Shown: positions 51,290 through 60,789 of the stretch, in pieces
Position numbering within the stretch: position 1 is the first letter of the stretch
Layout: each line of letters opens with the position of its first letter
From: an uncultured Bacteroidaceae bacterium
Lineage (GTDB): Bacteria; Bacteroidota; Bacteroidia; Bacteroidales; Bacteroidaceae
NCBI GenBank assembly: GCA_944320785.1
Contig: CALUIR010000003.1
Location: forward strand, 62,001 to 126,000
Direction: 5' to 3'
DNA: 64,000 bases
The notes under the pieces: generated by a model
Database searches by the model: none
Seen by the model: the letters and a program-made list of their open reading frames with translations, nothing else
What the model was told of the DNA's origin: nothing
Program-made: the position numbers and the translations under genes

Positions 51290-54200
51290 TTAGCAGGCCG
51301 TGGCGGTTTCTATCTTGCTCAAGGTGCTGTGGATGCGCTTCACGTGGATTTGGGCGTTGATTCTTTCCCGCAGGCTTTCCACGTGGCTGATGATGCCTAT
51401 TTTCTTCCCGCCGATTTGGTGCAGCCGTTCGAGGGCGTCCATCACGGTGTTGAGGCAGTCGCTGTCCAAGGTCCCGAAGCCTTCATCAATGAAAAGGATG
51501 TCGATGGAGAGGCTTTTCCGGCTGAGGGACGAAAGCCCTAAGGCCAGTGCCAAGGACACGAGGAAGCTTTCTCCTCCAGAGATGGTGGAGGTGGGGCGTG
51601 TGGTGCCTCCTTGGTATTCGTCGCGCAGGAGGATGGTGAGCGAACCGGGCGGGCATTCCATTTTGTAGCGGTCGGTGAGGAGGCCGAGATAGTTGTTGGC
51701 GTTGGCGAGCAGTTGGCGGAGGACGTAGCTTTGGGCGATGTTGCGGAACTTCTTCCCGTCGGCGCTGCCGAAGATTTGCGAGAGGTGCGCCCACTGTTCC
51801 GTTTCCTGTTGCGCGGTTTTCATTTTTTCTTGGGCTTTTTCCACCCGTGCCTGTGCGGCCTTGTCATCGTCCAGCCGTTGCTGCAGTGCGCCTGCTTCCT
51901 GCATGGCGGCCATGTCTTGTTCCTCTTTTTCCTTGATTTGCAGGGCCAGTTGCCCGGTCGTGGCGCCTTCCGGCACGCCGGGGTTTTGTGCCTGGTGCGT
52001 TTTCTTCTCCAGCAGCAGGCGTTGCCGTTCGGTGTTCTTGCTTATCCAGATTTCCTTTTGTTGCGTGGTGCGGTCGCGCAATGCTTTGGTTTCGTCCGTG
52101 CCGGTTTGCGATAGTTGCCGGAGATAGTCCGCGCTGATTTCGGGATGTTCTTGGAGGAACGTTTTCAGGCGGCAGGCTTTGTCGTGGATGTTCTCTTGGG
52201 CGGTTCTGATTTCCGTCCGCAGGGTGTTGACGGTGTTGCGCAGGTTGTTCCATGCGACGGCCGGGTCGGGGATGCGGGCTGGTGCGCCGGGGGGCGTGTC
52301 TTTCCAATGAGGCATGTCGTTCAGGATGGCTTCTTGCGCGTGGGCGGTTTGCCTGGCTTCGGCTTCCATTAGCCCGGCTTTTTGCGTGATTTCATGGAGT
52401 TGGCGTTCTTGGGTTTCGTAGAGGGCGGCTGCATCGGCCAGTGTGCGGATGAAGTTTTCCGGGTCGTCCTGCCAGTTTGCGTCCGGCATTAACTGGCGTA
52501 TTTGCCGTCCGGCTGCTTCGATGGATGCTTTTTCCTGTTCCATGATTTCGTGTTTCCCCTTCAGCCGGGCGTTTTGTTCTTCGATGTTTTTCCGGCTGTC
52601 GTCCAATGCCGCCCGTGCTTTCTCCGTTTCGGCAGACAGGGCGTCTTTCTCCTTTTGTGCCTGGTGGATGCATTGTTGCAGTTGGTTGGCCTCGTTCCAT
52701 TTCCCTATGATTTGCCGGTAGGTTTGCGTGGCGGTATCCAACAGGTTTTGGGCTTTCGCCGGGATGTCTTCTTCCTTTCCGAATTGCGGGAACAGCGCAC
52801 AGGCTTCCAACTCCTTTTGGGCTTGTGCCAAGTCTTGGGCTGCCCTTTGCGCTTTTCCCGTTTCCGAGGCGATGAGTTGCCGGACGGCTTTTTGTTCCGC
52901 TTCGTTCTCCAGCAGCTTCCTCAAGGCCGTTTCCCTTTGCCGGTTTTGCGTTTCCAAGAGTTCTTCCACGGGTTTCAGGAGGTGGGCGAAGTGTGCTTCG
53001 CTGGCAGGCAATTGCTGGATTCTTTGCCCGCACACCGGGCAGAGGTCGCCCGGCAGCAGGTGGGCGCGTGCTATTTTCGCCCATTCTTCGCACGATGCTT
53101 TTTGCTTGTCGTATGCTTTTTGGGTGGCATTCCGTTGGGCGTCCTTTCGTTGGAAGTCCTCTTGCAGTGTCCGGCGTTCCGTTTCGATGGCTTTCTGCCT
53201 TTCTTCTTTCTCATGGAGTGAGCGGCTGCATTCATCGCACTGTTTTTCCCGTTCCTGTTTTTTTTCGGCGGCGGATTTTATTTTTTCCAGGTTGCTGATA
53301 TGGTTTTCCGCGTTTTCCTTCTCGCTTTGTATCCGTGCCGGGTTCATTCCTTCCCATGTGGCGTGGAGGCTGTTGAGGGAGTCTTGTTTCTTTTGTTCCT
53401 CTTTTTTCCTCTTTTCGTAGGTGGCAGCGATGTTGTTGAACTCCTTTTCGCTTGCTTGCCGGGTTGCGGTGATTATCCGGATGGCCTCCTGCACCTTTTG
53501 GATGTTGGCTTGCGCCGTGATGGTTTGTTGGACCCAGGCGATGATGGCCTGCGCGTTCCGGTAGGTGGGCGCTTGTTCTTTTCGGCTGTTGAGGAAATCC
53601 TCCGTTTGTTTCTTCTGCTCTGACAGAGCGTGGAGTTCCTGTTCCATCAGGAGGCGGCATCCGCGCAACGTCCCGAACGCCTCTTTTTGCTGTTCCAACT
53701 GTTGCTGTTTCCCGGCCAAGTTCGTTTTTTGCCGCAGGTATTCCTGCAAATCAGCCCGTGCCGTGGCGGTCTTTTCCATGTCCTCCAGGGTCTGGATGTC
53801 TTTTTGGAAGCCTTCGGAATGGAGGACGCGGTCGATGTCGGCGAAGTCCCTTTCCGCCGTTTCTGCCTTCTGTGCCAGTTCCTGTTCTTCTTCCATCCAT
53901 TGCTTTTGCTTTTGGAGGCTTTCCTGTTCTTTCCTGCTTTGCGCGAGTTGTGCCTTGATGTCGGCGATTCTTTGTTGGAGTTGCCGGGTTTCTTCTTCCT
54001 CCAGTCGTGTGATATTCCCTATTTCGGTTTTCAACGCTTGCAGCCTGTTTTCCTTTTCGGCCTTGATGGCGTATATTTTCTGGCTGAGGCGCGAGTAGAT
54101 GCCTGTGCCGGTCAGTTTCTCCAAGATGTCGGACTTGTCTTCTTCCTTGCTTTTCAGGAATTTCGTGAAGTCTCCTTGCGCCAAGAGCGTGGTCCGGCAG

Positions 54201-54697
54201 AATTGGTCGAAGGTCAGGCCGATGCGTTGCTCTATTTCCGCTTTCGTGTCCGTGTTCTTGTTGGTGACCGGCGTGCCGTCTGCTTTTGAAAGCGTCCATT
54301 CCGCCTTCTTGATGCGCCCGTTGGCATTGTTGCGCGTCCTTGACACGCTCCATGAGGCTTTCAGTTCGTTGTCGTCCAGGTCGGTGAACCATAGTTCCAC
54401 CGATGCCGAAGTGCTGTTCCGCCGCATGAGCATGCGGGGGTCGTCGATGCCGATGTCGTCTTTTCCTCCCGCGAAACTGTCGGAAGCGTCCTGGTAGCGT
54501 TCGTTGGGTGATTGCTTCAGGCGCGGGGTGGTGTTGTAGAGCGCCAGGCAGATGGCATCCAGGATGGTGGTTTTCCCTGCGCCGGTCGGCCCGCAAATCA
54601 GGAAGATGGGATGGTCGGCAAGGGGTGTTTCTTCAAAGTTGATTTCCGCTTTCTCAATGGAAGCGATGTTTTCTATGCGGAGGCGTTGCAGTTTCAT
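51290..54697 (-). CDS. sbcC: SbcC/Rad50-type nuclease ATPase subunit
   Basis: About 1135 residues from ATG 54697 (a TTG at 54712 would overlap sbcD). The N-terminal ABC part has Walker A 'ICGPTGAGKTTILDAICLALY'; a very long coiled coil (about residues 180-950) contains the zinc hook 'LCPVCGQ' (near 53030-53050); the C-terminus has the signature 'ISGGESFLVSLALALGLSSLS' and Walker B 'DILFIDEGFGTLDSD'. With SbcD it cuts hairpins and protein-blocked DNA ends. The pair overlaps by a few bases. Confidence 0.95.
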   Translation of the reverse strand: MKLQRLRIENIASIEKAEINFEETPLADHPIFLICGPTGAGKTTILDAICLALYNTTPRLKQSPNERYQDASDSFAGGKDDIGIDDPRMLMRRNSTSASVELWFTDLDDNELKASWSVSRTRNNANGRIKKAEWTLSKADGTPVTNKNTDTKAEIEQRIGLTFDQFCRTTLLAQGDFTKFLKSKEEDKSDILEKLTGTGIYSRLSQKIYAIKAEKENRLQALKTEIGNITRLEEEETRQLQQRIADIKAQLAQSRKEQESLQKQKQWMEEEQELAQKAETAERDFADIDRVLHSEGFQKDIQTLEDMEKTATARADLQEYLRQKTNLAGKQQQLEQQKEAFGTLRGCRLLMEQELHALSEQKKQTEDFLNSRKEQAPTYRNAQAIIAWVQQTITAQANIQKVQEAIRIITATRQASEKEFNNIAATYEKRKKEEQKKQDSLNSLHATWEGMNPARIQSEKENAENHISNLEKIKSAAEKKQEREKQCDECSRSLHEKEERQKAIETERRTLQEDFQRKDAQRNATQKAYDKQKASCEEWAKIARAHLLPGDLCPVCGQRIQQLPASEAHFAHLLKPVEELLETQNRQRETALRKLLENEAEQKAVRQLIASETGKAQRAAQDLAQAQKELEACALFPQFGKEEDIPAKAQNLLDTATQTYRQIIGKWNEANQLQQCIHQAQKEKDALSAETEKARAALDDSRKNIEEQNARLKGKHEIMEQEKASIEAAGRQIRQLMPDANWQDDPENFIRTLADAAALYETQERQLHEITQKAGLMEAEARQTAHAQEAILNDMPHWKDTPPGAPARIPDPAVAWNNLRNTVNTLRTEIRTAQENIHDKACRLKTFLQEHPEISADYLRQLSQTGTDETKALRDRTTQQKEIWISKNTERQRLLLEKKTHQAQNPGVPEGATTGQLALQIKEKEEQDMAAMQEAGALQQRLDDDKAAQARVEKAQEKMKTAQQETEQWAHLSQIFGSADGKKFRNIAQSYVLRQLLANANNYLGLLTDRYKMECPPGSLTILLRDEYQGGTTRPTSTISGGESFLVSLALALGLSSLSRKSLSIDILFIDEGFGTLDSDCLNTVMDALERLHQIGGKKIGIISHVESLRERINAQIHVKRIHSTLSKIETATAC

Positions 54698-54708
54698 GTC
54701 GGGCGGGT

Positions 54709-55914
54709 TCAATGGTTTTCAGTCTGTATTTCATGGAGGGCTTCCTTCAGCAGGTCTTGCATGGAAGCGTCCATTTCTGTGCCGTATTTGTCTTTGTAGT
54801 ACATGGCGGCCACTTCGAGAGGCGAGCAGGCGTGCAGGTCGCAGGCGGGCAGCCGTGTGTCTTCTTCCGGCTTTTCGCGGGCGGCGTATTCCCATTTGAA
54901 GCGGCAGAAGCGGCATTGTTTGCCGCGTGTGGCCTCGTTGGCCTTCTCCATGCAGTAAGCAGGCGGCGTGTCACGGACAAGGACATGCAGTTGGACGTAT
55001 ATTTTTTCTTCAGGCGGCAGGTTTTCCAGCAGGTGCAATGCTTCGTCCCATGGGGCCGCTTGCGCCGGGATGACCTTCATCGGCCACGGGTTGTGGATGG
55101 GGATGGCGCGGACGGCCGGCGTGTCCCCGTGCCGCATTATCTCGATGATGCTCACCGAGTGCGGGTAATTCTCCTCGAAGCTCACGGGGACGGGGCTGCC
55201 GCAATAGCGCGCCTTGCCCCCCCCGAAGGTTTGTGGGCAATGGATATGTCCCAAGGCCAAGTAGTCGTACCCGCTGCCCATGTCGCCAATCCCTGTATAT
55301 TCCATGCCGCCTTGCAGGTCGCCGGGCATGGCGTTGCCGTCGGCCACGGCGGCATGTGCCGACAGGATGACGGGGACGTTGGCATGGTTCCGTTCCTGCA
55401 CCTTGCCAAGCAGCGTTTGGATGAATGCCTTTTGCCTTTCTTCACGCGGGAGGTCTTCCCGGACGGGCGGGAAGTTTTGCGGAAACACGTGGGGAAGGGC
55501 CGCGACGTAGGCTTGCAGTTGTCCTTCGGCATCTTTGATTTCCAGGATGTGCCGCTCAAAGTCGGCTTGCCCGTCGCGTCGTCCGATATGCCCGATGACG
55601 GTGACCCCGGCATATTTCCACAGGTTCGTGCTGATTTCCAGCTTGGCGCTGCTGTCGTGGTTGCCGGCGGTGACGATGATGGGCATGGGCGGGTGCGCTT
55701 CATGCAAAGCCAGCAGCGCGTCGGTGTAAAGGCGTTGCGAGGCAGCCGACGGGTTGCTGTAGTGGAACACATCGCCGCACAGCAGCAGGACATCGGGTTT
55801 CTCGGCCTGCACGATGCCCGCCAGCTGCTTCAGGAAAGCCGTGTGTTCCTCCGTCCTTTCGTATCCGAAAAGCTGGTGCCCAAGGTGCCAGTCGCTGGTG
55901 TGCAGGATTTTCAT
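54709..55914 (-). CDS. sbcD: SbcD/Mre11-type nuclease subunit
   Basis: A 401-residue metallophosphoesterase nuclease. Metal motifs in order: 'HTSDWHLGHQLFG', 'VLLLCGDVFHYSNPS', 'IVTAGNHDSSAK', 'VILSAHAAVAD' and 'YLALGHIHCPQ'. It makes the nuclease core of SbcCD. Its start overlaps the stop of the gamma-carbonic-anhydrase-like gene by 4 bp. Confidence 0.95.
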   Translation of the reverse strand: MKILHTSDWHLGHQLFGYERTEEHTAFLKQLAGIVQAEKPDVLLLCGDVFHYSNPSAASQRLYTDALLALHEAHPPMPIIVTAGNHDSSAKLEISTNLWKYAGVTVIGHIGRRDGQADFERHILEIKDAEGQLQAYVAALPHVFPQNFPPVREDLPREERQKAFIQTLLGKVQERNHANVPVILSAHAAVADGNAMPGDLQGGMEYTGIGDMGSGYDYLALGHIHCPQTFGGGKARYCGSPVPVSFEENYPHSVSIIEIMRHGDTPAVRAIPIHNPWPMKVIPAQAAPWDEALHLLENLPPEEKIYVQLHVLVRDTPPAYCMEKANEATRGKQCRFCRFKWEYAAREKPEEDTRLPACDLHACSPLEVAAMYYKDKYGTEMDASMQDLLKEALHEIQTENH

Positions 55915-56435
55915 GCGTTGTCCTCTTTATACCACTGGGCGTACATCAGGTAGTTGCCGGCGATTTTCTGGTTGAGTTCCTTGGATTGTTCCGGGTCGAT
56001 GTCCTTGATGAAACGGGCAGGGATGCCGCCCCATACCGTGCCGGGCGGGATGACCGTATGGCTCAGCACCAATGCGCCTGCGGCAACAATGGCCCCTTCG
56101 CTCACCACGGCGTGGTCCAGCACCGTGGCGCCCATGCCGATTAATGCCCCGTGGCGTATCGTGGCGCCATGGATGGTGACGTTGTGGCCGATGGAAACAT
56201 CGTCGCCAATCTCGATGACGGATTTCTCATAGAGCGTGTGCAGCACGCTGCCGTCCTGTATGTTCACACGGTTGCCGATGCGTATGGAGTTGACATCCCC
56301 GCGCAACACCGTGTTGAACCAAATGCTGCATTTGTCGCCGATCACCGTGTCGCCGATGATGGTTGCATTGTCGGCCAGGAAGCAATCCTTGCCGATTTTG
56401 GGGGTGAATCCCCTGACAGATTTGATGAGTGCCAT
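55911..56435 (-). CDS. Gamma-carbonic-anhydrase-like hexapeptide-repeat protein
   Basis: A 174-residue left-handed beta-helix protein with hexapeptide repeats ('GDTVIGDKCSIWFNTVLRGDVNSIRIGNRVNIQDGSVLH') and the His ligands in 'VSIGHNVTIHGATI', as in the gamma carbonic anhydrase/PaaY group. It would bind a metal between subunits; CO2 hydration is not certain for this subgroup. It lies in an operon between an aminopeptidase P and sbcD. Confidence 0.9.
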   Translation of the reverse strand: MALIKSVRGFTPKIGKDCFLADNATIIGDTVIGDKCSIWFNTVLRGDVNSIRIGNRVNIQDGSVLHTLYEKSVIEIGDDVSIGHNVTIHGATIRHGALIGMGATVLDHAVVSEGAIVAAGALVLSHTVIPPGTVWGGIPARFIKDIDPEQSKELNQKIAGNYLMYAQWYKEDNA

Positions 56436-56468
56436 AATCTATTCGTAGGTTTATTCGTGATGATTCAT

Positions 56469-58253
56469 TCAGATTTCTTGGGTGTTTGCCCGGAGCCATT
56501 CTTTCTCCGCGCCATCCAGAAAGGGGCTTAGCTCGGCATACACCCGGCGGTGGTAGCCGTTCAGCCAGTCTTTTTCTTCCTCCGTCAGCAGGCCGGGCAG
56601 GATGCCTTTGGTGTCGATGGGGCAGAGGGTGGCGGTGTCGAAGCGGCAGAATGCGCCAAACTCCGTCTCCTTGTCGCGGACGGCCACGATGAGGTTCTCC
56701 GTGCGGATGCCGTGCCTTCCGGCTTTGTAGAGGCCCGGTTCGTTGGACGTGACCATGCCCGGCAGGAGGGCGACGGGGTTTTCATTCATGCGGATGCTTT
56801 GCGGCCCTTCATGCACGCAGAGGAAGGAGCCTACGCCGTGGCCTGTCCCATGCAGGAAGTTCGCCCCGTCTTTCCATAGCGCGGTGCGGGCCAGGCAGTC
56901 CAATTGCGCTCCCCTTGTGCCGAGCGGGAAGCAACACATCGCTAAATCGATATGCCCTTTCAGCACGAGGGTGTAATCCCTCTTTTCCTCCTGCGTTAAT
57001 GTTCCCATGGCGATGGTGCGGGTGATGTCGGTGGTGCCTTCCAGGTACTGCGCCCCGGAGTCGATGAGCAGGAAGCCTTGGGGAAGCACCACGGCATCTT
57101 CTTCCGGGGTGGCCGTGTAATGCACGATGGCGGCATGCTTCCCGTAGGCGGCGATAGTCTCGAAACTGTCGCCCATGTAGTGGGGCTGGCGGCTGCGGAA
57201 CTCGTGCAGTTGCCGCCCGATACGGGTCTCTGTCACCCTTTCCCCGGCGGCGATGGCCGTTTCCAGCCAGTGGAGGAACTGCACCATTGCCACGCCGTCG
57301 CGGCGCATGGCGGTGTGCAGGTTGCGGATCTCCGTGTCGTTCTTCACGGCTTTCAGCAGCGCGGCGGGCGACGGGCGGCGGATGAGGCGGCAAGTTGCCG
57401 GGAATGCCGCGCAGGCGGCATGGTTGGTTTGCGCCGGGTCTATCTGTATATCGGGGTGGGGGTAGCGGTTGAGGCTGTCGCCGACAGCCGTGTAATCCTG
57501 CGTGCCGACCCCTTCCTGGGCGAGGTATTCCCGGACTTCGGGCGTGATTTTCTGCGGGTCGGTGAACAGGGTGGCCTTCTCGTGCGTGATGAGCAGGTAA
57601 GCGGTGAACACGGGGTTGTATTCAATGTCGCTCCCCCGCAGGTTCAAGGTCCAGGCCACCTCGTCCAAAGCCGGCAGGAGGATGCCGTGCGCCCGGCTTT
57701 CCTGCAGGGAAGCCCGGATGGCATTTATCTTTTCTTGGGCCGGCTGCCCGGCATAGCGGAGGGGATGGAGGAAGACAGGTTGTTTCGGCATCGGCGGGCG
57801 GTCGGCCCAAAGTTCCTTTTCCGGTTCGTGGCAGGCCTCCAGGAGGATGCCGTGGCTGCCCAAGGTTTCTTCCATCTGTTCGATGGCTTGCAGGGAGAAC
57901 ACCTGCCCGTTCACGCCCGCTTTCTCGTGCGCTTTCAGGACGCTGCAAAGCCATTGCGGGACGGACGGCGTGCCGGGAAGGCCTTCTTTGAACAGGCGGA
58001 CGGGAGTGTCCCGCAACTGTTGTTCCGCTTGCAGGAAATAGCGCGAGTCCGTCCATAGTCCCGCATCGTGCAGCGTGACGGCGAGCGTGCCGGCCGAGCC
58101 GGTGAAGCCGGAAAACCATTCCCGCGTCTTCCAATGCGTTGCGGTGTATTCGCTCAAGTGCGGGTCGGCCGTCGGGATGATGAATGCCGACAATCCGTGT
58201 GCCTGCATGAAATGCCGGAGGCCGGATATCCTTTCTGAAATAGCAGGGTTCAT
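56469..58253 (-). CDS. Xaa-Pro aminopeptidase (aminopeptidase P, M24B)
   Basis: About 594 residues from ATG 58253. It has the two N-terminal creatinase-like domains ('LSAFIIPTADPHLSEYTATHWKTREWFSGFTGSAGTLAVTLHDAGLWTDSRYFLQAEQQL') and the M24 'pita-bread' domain with dinuclear-metal ligands in 'FLLIDSGAQYLEGTTDITRTIAMG', 'HGTGHGVGSFLCVHEGPQSIR' and 'NEPGLYKAGRHGIRTENL'. It removes N-terminal residues before proline. It heads the leftward operon; a strong promoter sits just upstream. Confidence 0.93.
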   Translation of the reverse strand: MNPAISERISGLRHFMQAHGLSAFIIPTADPHLSEYTATHWKTREWFSGFTGSAGTLAVTLHDAGLWTDSRYFLQAEQQLRDTPVRLFKEGLPGTPSVPQWLCSVLKAHEKAGVNGQVFSLQAIEQMEETLGSHGILLEACHEPEKELWADRPPMPKQPVFLHPLRYAGQPAQEKINAIRASLQESRAHGILLPALDEVAWTLNLRGSDIEYNPVFTAYLLITHEKATLFTDPQKITPEVREYLAQEGVGTQDYTAVGDSLNRYPHPDIQIDPAQTNHAACAAFPATCRLIRRPSPAALLKAVKNDTEIRNLHTAMRRDGVAMVQFLHWLETAIAAGERVTETRIGRQLHEFRSRQPHYMGDSFETIAAYGKHAAIVHYTATPEEDAVVLPQGFLLIDSGAQYLEGTTDITRTIAMGTLTQEEKRDYTLVLKGHIDLAMCCFPLGTRGAQLDCLARTALWKDGANFLHGTGHGVGSFLCVHEGPQSIRMNENPVALLPGMVTSNEPGLYKAGRHGIRTENLIVAVRDKETEFGAFCRFDTATLCPIDTKGILPGLLTEEEKDWLNGYHRRVYAELSPFLDGAEKEWLRANTQEI

Positions 58254-58277
58254 GGCAAGTATGTTTTCATTTTCAGG

Positions 58278-58309
58278 CAAAGATAGGGAAAGGTGCGTGC
58301 AAAGGCAAA
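58278..58309 (-). promoter_or_regulatory. Bacteroidota-type promoter of the pepP-gca-sbcD-sbcC operon
   Basis: Minus strand: TTTG (58309-58306), 20 bp, TATCTTTG (58285-58278). The start would be near 58271, about 18 bases before ATG 58253. Confidence 0.8.
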
Positions 58310-58327
58310 TGAAAATGGAATTTTTCA

Positions 58328-58360
58328 GTTGGGACTTTGCCGAATCTTTGCTTATCTTTG
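58328..58360 (+). promoter_or_regulatory. Bacteroidota-type promoter of the DUF2807 gene
   Basis: GTTG (58328-58331), 21 bp, then TATCTTTG (58353-58360), a perfect -7 box. Transcription would begin near 58367, about 33 bases before the ATG. Confidence 0.6.
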
Positions 58361-58399
58361 GGGCGGAAACTTAATGTTCGACGATAAAATGTGAAGATT

Positions 58400-59272
58400 A
58401 TGAAAAGAGCGATGTATGCACTCTTGTCGGCGTTTCTCCTGTGCCAGTCGTGTGTTGTGGTGTCAAATTCGGAAGGCGGGAAGATAAGCGGGACGAAAGT
58501 GGTGAAAGGCGAAGGAAGCATTGTGGAGGTGAAGCCGGAATGCAGCGGCTTCACGGCCTTGGATTTGTGCGCCCCTTTGGAAGCCGTGGTGGAGACGGGC
58601 GGGGCTTATTCCGTGTCCATCAAGGGATATGAGAATCTGGTCAACCTGTTGGAAACGGAGGTGGAAGGCAATGCGCTGGCCATCCGCTTGAAGGAACAGT
58701 GCATTTTCAAGCAGCGGGTGGAGCTTCGCGTCACGATGCCGGTGCCCGTGCAACGCCTGTCGCTTGGCTCCAATTGCGCTTTGTCGTTGCAGCAGGATGT
58801 TGATGCGCGTTCGTTTGATGTCGGGCTTTCCGGCGCAGCCTCGTTGAAGTTCGGCAGGCCGGTTGCGGCGGAAAAGGCAGAACTTTCCTTGAGCGGCGCC
58901 AGCAAGTTGGAGGGCGGCAGCCGGTTTGCCGTGCGGGATGCCTCGCTTTCTTTGAGCGGCGCCTGCAACCTTTCGTTGTCCGCCGTGGAAGCGGGAAGCG
59001 TGTCCGTGGATGCCAGCGGGGCTTGCGATTTCAAATTGTCGGGGACGGCGGATGCCCTGTCCGTGGAGGTTTCGGGCGCAGGCGATGGCGATTGCCGTGA
59101 CTTGAAAGCAAGGTCGGCCGAATGCCGCCTTTCGGGCGCTGCCGATTGTTCCGTCTATGCTTCTGAACAGTTGAAGGTCCGTGCGTCGGGCGCCAGCGAC
59201 GTGGCGTATTATGGAGGCCCTGCGCACACCGAAATCCATACGTCCGGCGCGTCGTCCGTGGACGCGCGTTGA
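58400..59272 (+). CDS. DUF2807 (GIN domain) lipoprotein
   Basis: A 290-residue lipoprotein from ATG 58400 (signal MKRAMYALLSAFLLCQSC). The GIN/DUF2807 domain is a beta-helix: 'FTALDLCAPLEAVVETGGAYSVSIKGYENLVNLLETEVEGNALAIRLKE', followed by many short repeats of the form 'SLSGAxxLxx', each ending on Gly-Ala. The function is unknown; it stays at the outer membrane or periplasm. It is closed by a terminator ~45 bp after the stop. Confidence 0.9.
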   Translation: MKRAMYALLSAFLLCQSCVVVSNSEGGKISGTKVVKGEGSIVEVKPECSGFTALDLCAPLEAVVETGGAYSVSIKGYENLVNLLETEVEGNALAIRLKEQCIFKQRVELRVTMPVPVQRLSLGSNCALSLQQDVDARSFDVGLSGAASLKFGRPVAAEKAELSLSGASKLEGGSRFAVRDASLSLSGACNLSLSAVEAGSVSVDASGACDFKLSGTADALSVEVSGAGDGDCRDLKARSAECRLSGAADCSVYASEQLKVRASGASDVAYYGGPAHTEIHTSGASSVDAR

Positions 59273-59317
59273 GTCTCCTTTGACGCAGCCGGTTTGTCCG
59301 TCAACTTGCCTTAGGTG

Positions 59318-59360
59318 AAAAACCTCCCAAGGTTTTGGCCGAAACCTTGGAAGGTTTTTT
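59318..59360 (+). terminator. Intrinsic terminator after the DUF2807 gene
   Basis: A 17-pair stem with one mismatch (59318-59335 with 59342-59359) and loop TGGCCG, ending in a run of T. It is the first of several hairpins in a row. Confidence 0.85.
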
Positions 59361-59376
59361 CAAAAACTTCTGTGCA

Positions 59377-59465
59377 GGTTGCGAACCACTTAGGGTGGCT
59401 TGAAAATGCGTTTCGCAACCTTTGGAAAACTTTACAGGTAAAATCTGAAATTTTACCTGTAAAGT
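59377..59465. other. Two further tight hairpins in the gap after the DUF2807 gene
   Basis: GGTTGCGAA (59377-59385) pairs with TTCGCAACC (59412-59420) and encloses CCAC/GTGG (59386-59398). Next comes a perfect 16-bp stem (59429-59444 with 59450-59465) around CTGAA. No gene is present from 59273 to 59765. They may be a decayed mobile element, an mRNA-protecting tail or a small RNA. Confidence 0.6.
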
Positions 59466-59516
59466 GAAGCCGTTTTTCAGCTAAAATTTGAAATTTTATT
59501 GGGTGAAGCAGGAGCG

Positions 59517-59545
59517 AAGGAGGCCGCACGCGGCCTCCTTTTTTT
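59517..59545 (+). terminator. Strong GC-rich terminator
   Basis: A 10-bp stem (59517-59526 with 59531-59540, AAGGAGGCCG and its complement), loop CACG, followed by five more T. It stands 245 bp after the DUF2807 stop, so something between 59360 and 59517 may be transcribed. Confidence 0.85.
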
Positions 59546-59765
59546 ATAAGAAGTTTCCCGGTTCCGCTTCTTGGTGTCCTTGTCTTGCCTGGGAGTTTGG
59601 CAATCATAGTGTTTATAACACGCTCGTCTCAAAAAATAGCACAAATGTCGCAAGCGGAAAAGCCCGGATGAAAGTTGGCACGAATGTTCTATTTTTTGGG
59701 CGGAAAGTGCAATAGAAATAAATCCGAAACCTTTTATTTTGTGGATGCATACTTAAATTTAATAT

Positions 59766-60227
59766 ATGAAACGCGAAATCTTGTTGGTTTTAGTGCTGTT
59801 TTGCTTCCTTTCCTGCCGGGAAACGCCGTTGGAGCGCGCGCTGTCTTTGGCGGGCGGGAACGCCCCGGAACTGCAAGCCGTGCTGGACCACTACGGCAAG
59901 GACGAGGCGGACAGCCTGAAGCTCCGCGCCGCCGTCTTCCTGATAGAAAACATGCCGGGCCATTACGCCTTGGGCGGCCCTTGGGTGGAGCGTTATTACG
60001 AAGGCGTGGATTCCCTGCTCGTTTGCGAGAAAGACCGGAATCGGTTGCAGGAAAAGATAGACAGCTTGGCCGCCTCCTGCCACCTCCCGGACAGCGCGGT
60101 GCGGCTGGACGACGTGGAACACATCACCGCTGCATACCTTATTAATAATATAGACCGAGCCTTTGAACTGTGGCCGTCGGGCGGATATGCCGGGCATCTT
60201 TCCTTTGCGGAAATATGTAGATTATAA
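59766..60227 (+). pseudogene. Truncated transglutaminase-type lipoprotein (N-terminal fragment)
   Basis: A 153-residue frame starts as a lipoprotein (MKREILLVLVLFCFLSC) and reads 'LERALSLAGGNAPELQAVLDHYGKDEADSLKLRAAVFLIENMPGHYALGG...HITAAYLINNIDRAFELWPSGGYAGHLSFAEI', the standard N-terminal part of large Bacteroidota transglutaminase-domain lipoproteins. It then breaks at a stop (CRL*), exactly where the family would continue 'FCEYLLPYR'. GC content falls sharply at the break (about 60215). A deletion or recombination joint is the likely cause. Confidence 0.65.
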
Positions 60228-60672
60228 GAATGAAATAGAGTCTCCTTTTGTTTTTCGTCCAGTAAGAAGTTTTATTTTGATGGATAATCCGGATTATTGT
60301 TGGAAATTGGCTCTACTGAATTTTCGAAATAAGAATTATGAGGCAGCAATTGAATTATTGAAACGATTTTCATGTTATGTAAGAAATGATAGGTCGGAAA
60401 GATTGTTTGCAAATGTTTATAAAGAAGTTGGGCAGTACGAATTAGCTGAGAAACACTTAAAAAGTGGAATAGCGATGTACCCATCTAAGTATACTTGCCG
60501 ATATGATTTAATGTTGCTATACGAACAATTGGGGAGGTATGAAGATTCAGTATCCATAGCAAAAGGAATTGTAGAAATGCCGGAAAAGATTTCAACAGGG
60601 TTTGCATTCTTTGTTATTGAAGAAGCAAAGAAGCGTGTAGCTAAATATAATAGAGGAGAGTACAAGGAATGA
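60208..60672 (+). pseudogene. C-terminal TPR fragment, probably from an O-antigen-ligase-type protein
   Basis: Directly after the joint, in another frame, an AT-rich stretch encodes ~154 residues with TPR-like helices: 'DYCWKLALLNFRNKNYEAAIELLKRF', 'ANVYKEVGQYELAEKHLKSGIAMYPSKYTCRYDLMLLYEQLGRYEDSVSIAKGIVEMPEKI'. This closely resembles the TPR tail of Bacteroidota O-antigen ligase-like membrane proteins (from memory of the family), without their membrane part. It has no good start of its own, so it is treated as a broken gene. It could be expressed as a small TPR protein. Confidence 0.5.
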
Positions 60673-60789
60673 GCCTCTTATGAGAATAGTTGTGGTGATG
60701 TTGATAAAAGTTGGTGTAATTTGATATTGGATGCTAAGAACGAATATTCAGAATCAAAAAATAGTACGAATCATTAAAAGAATACGATT

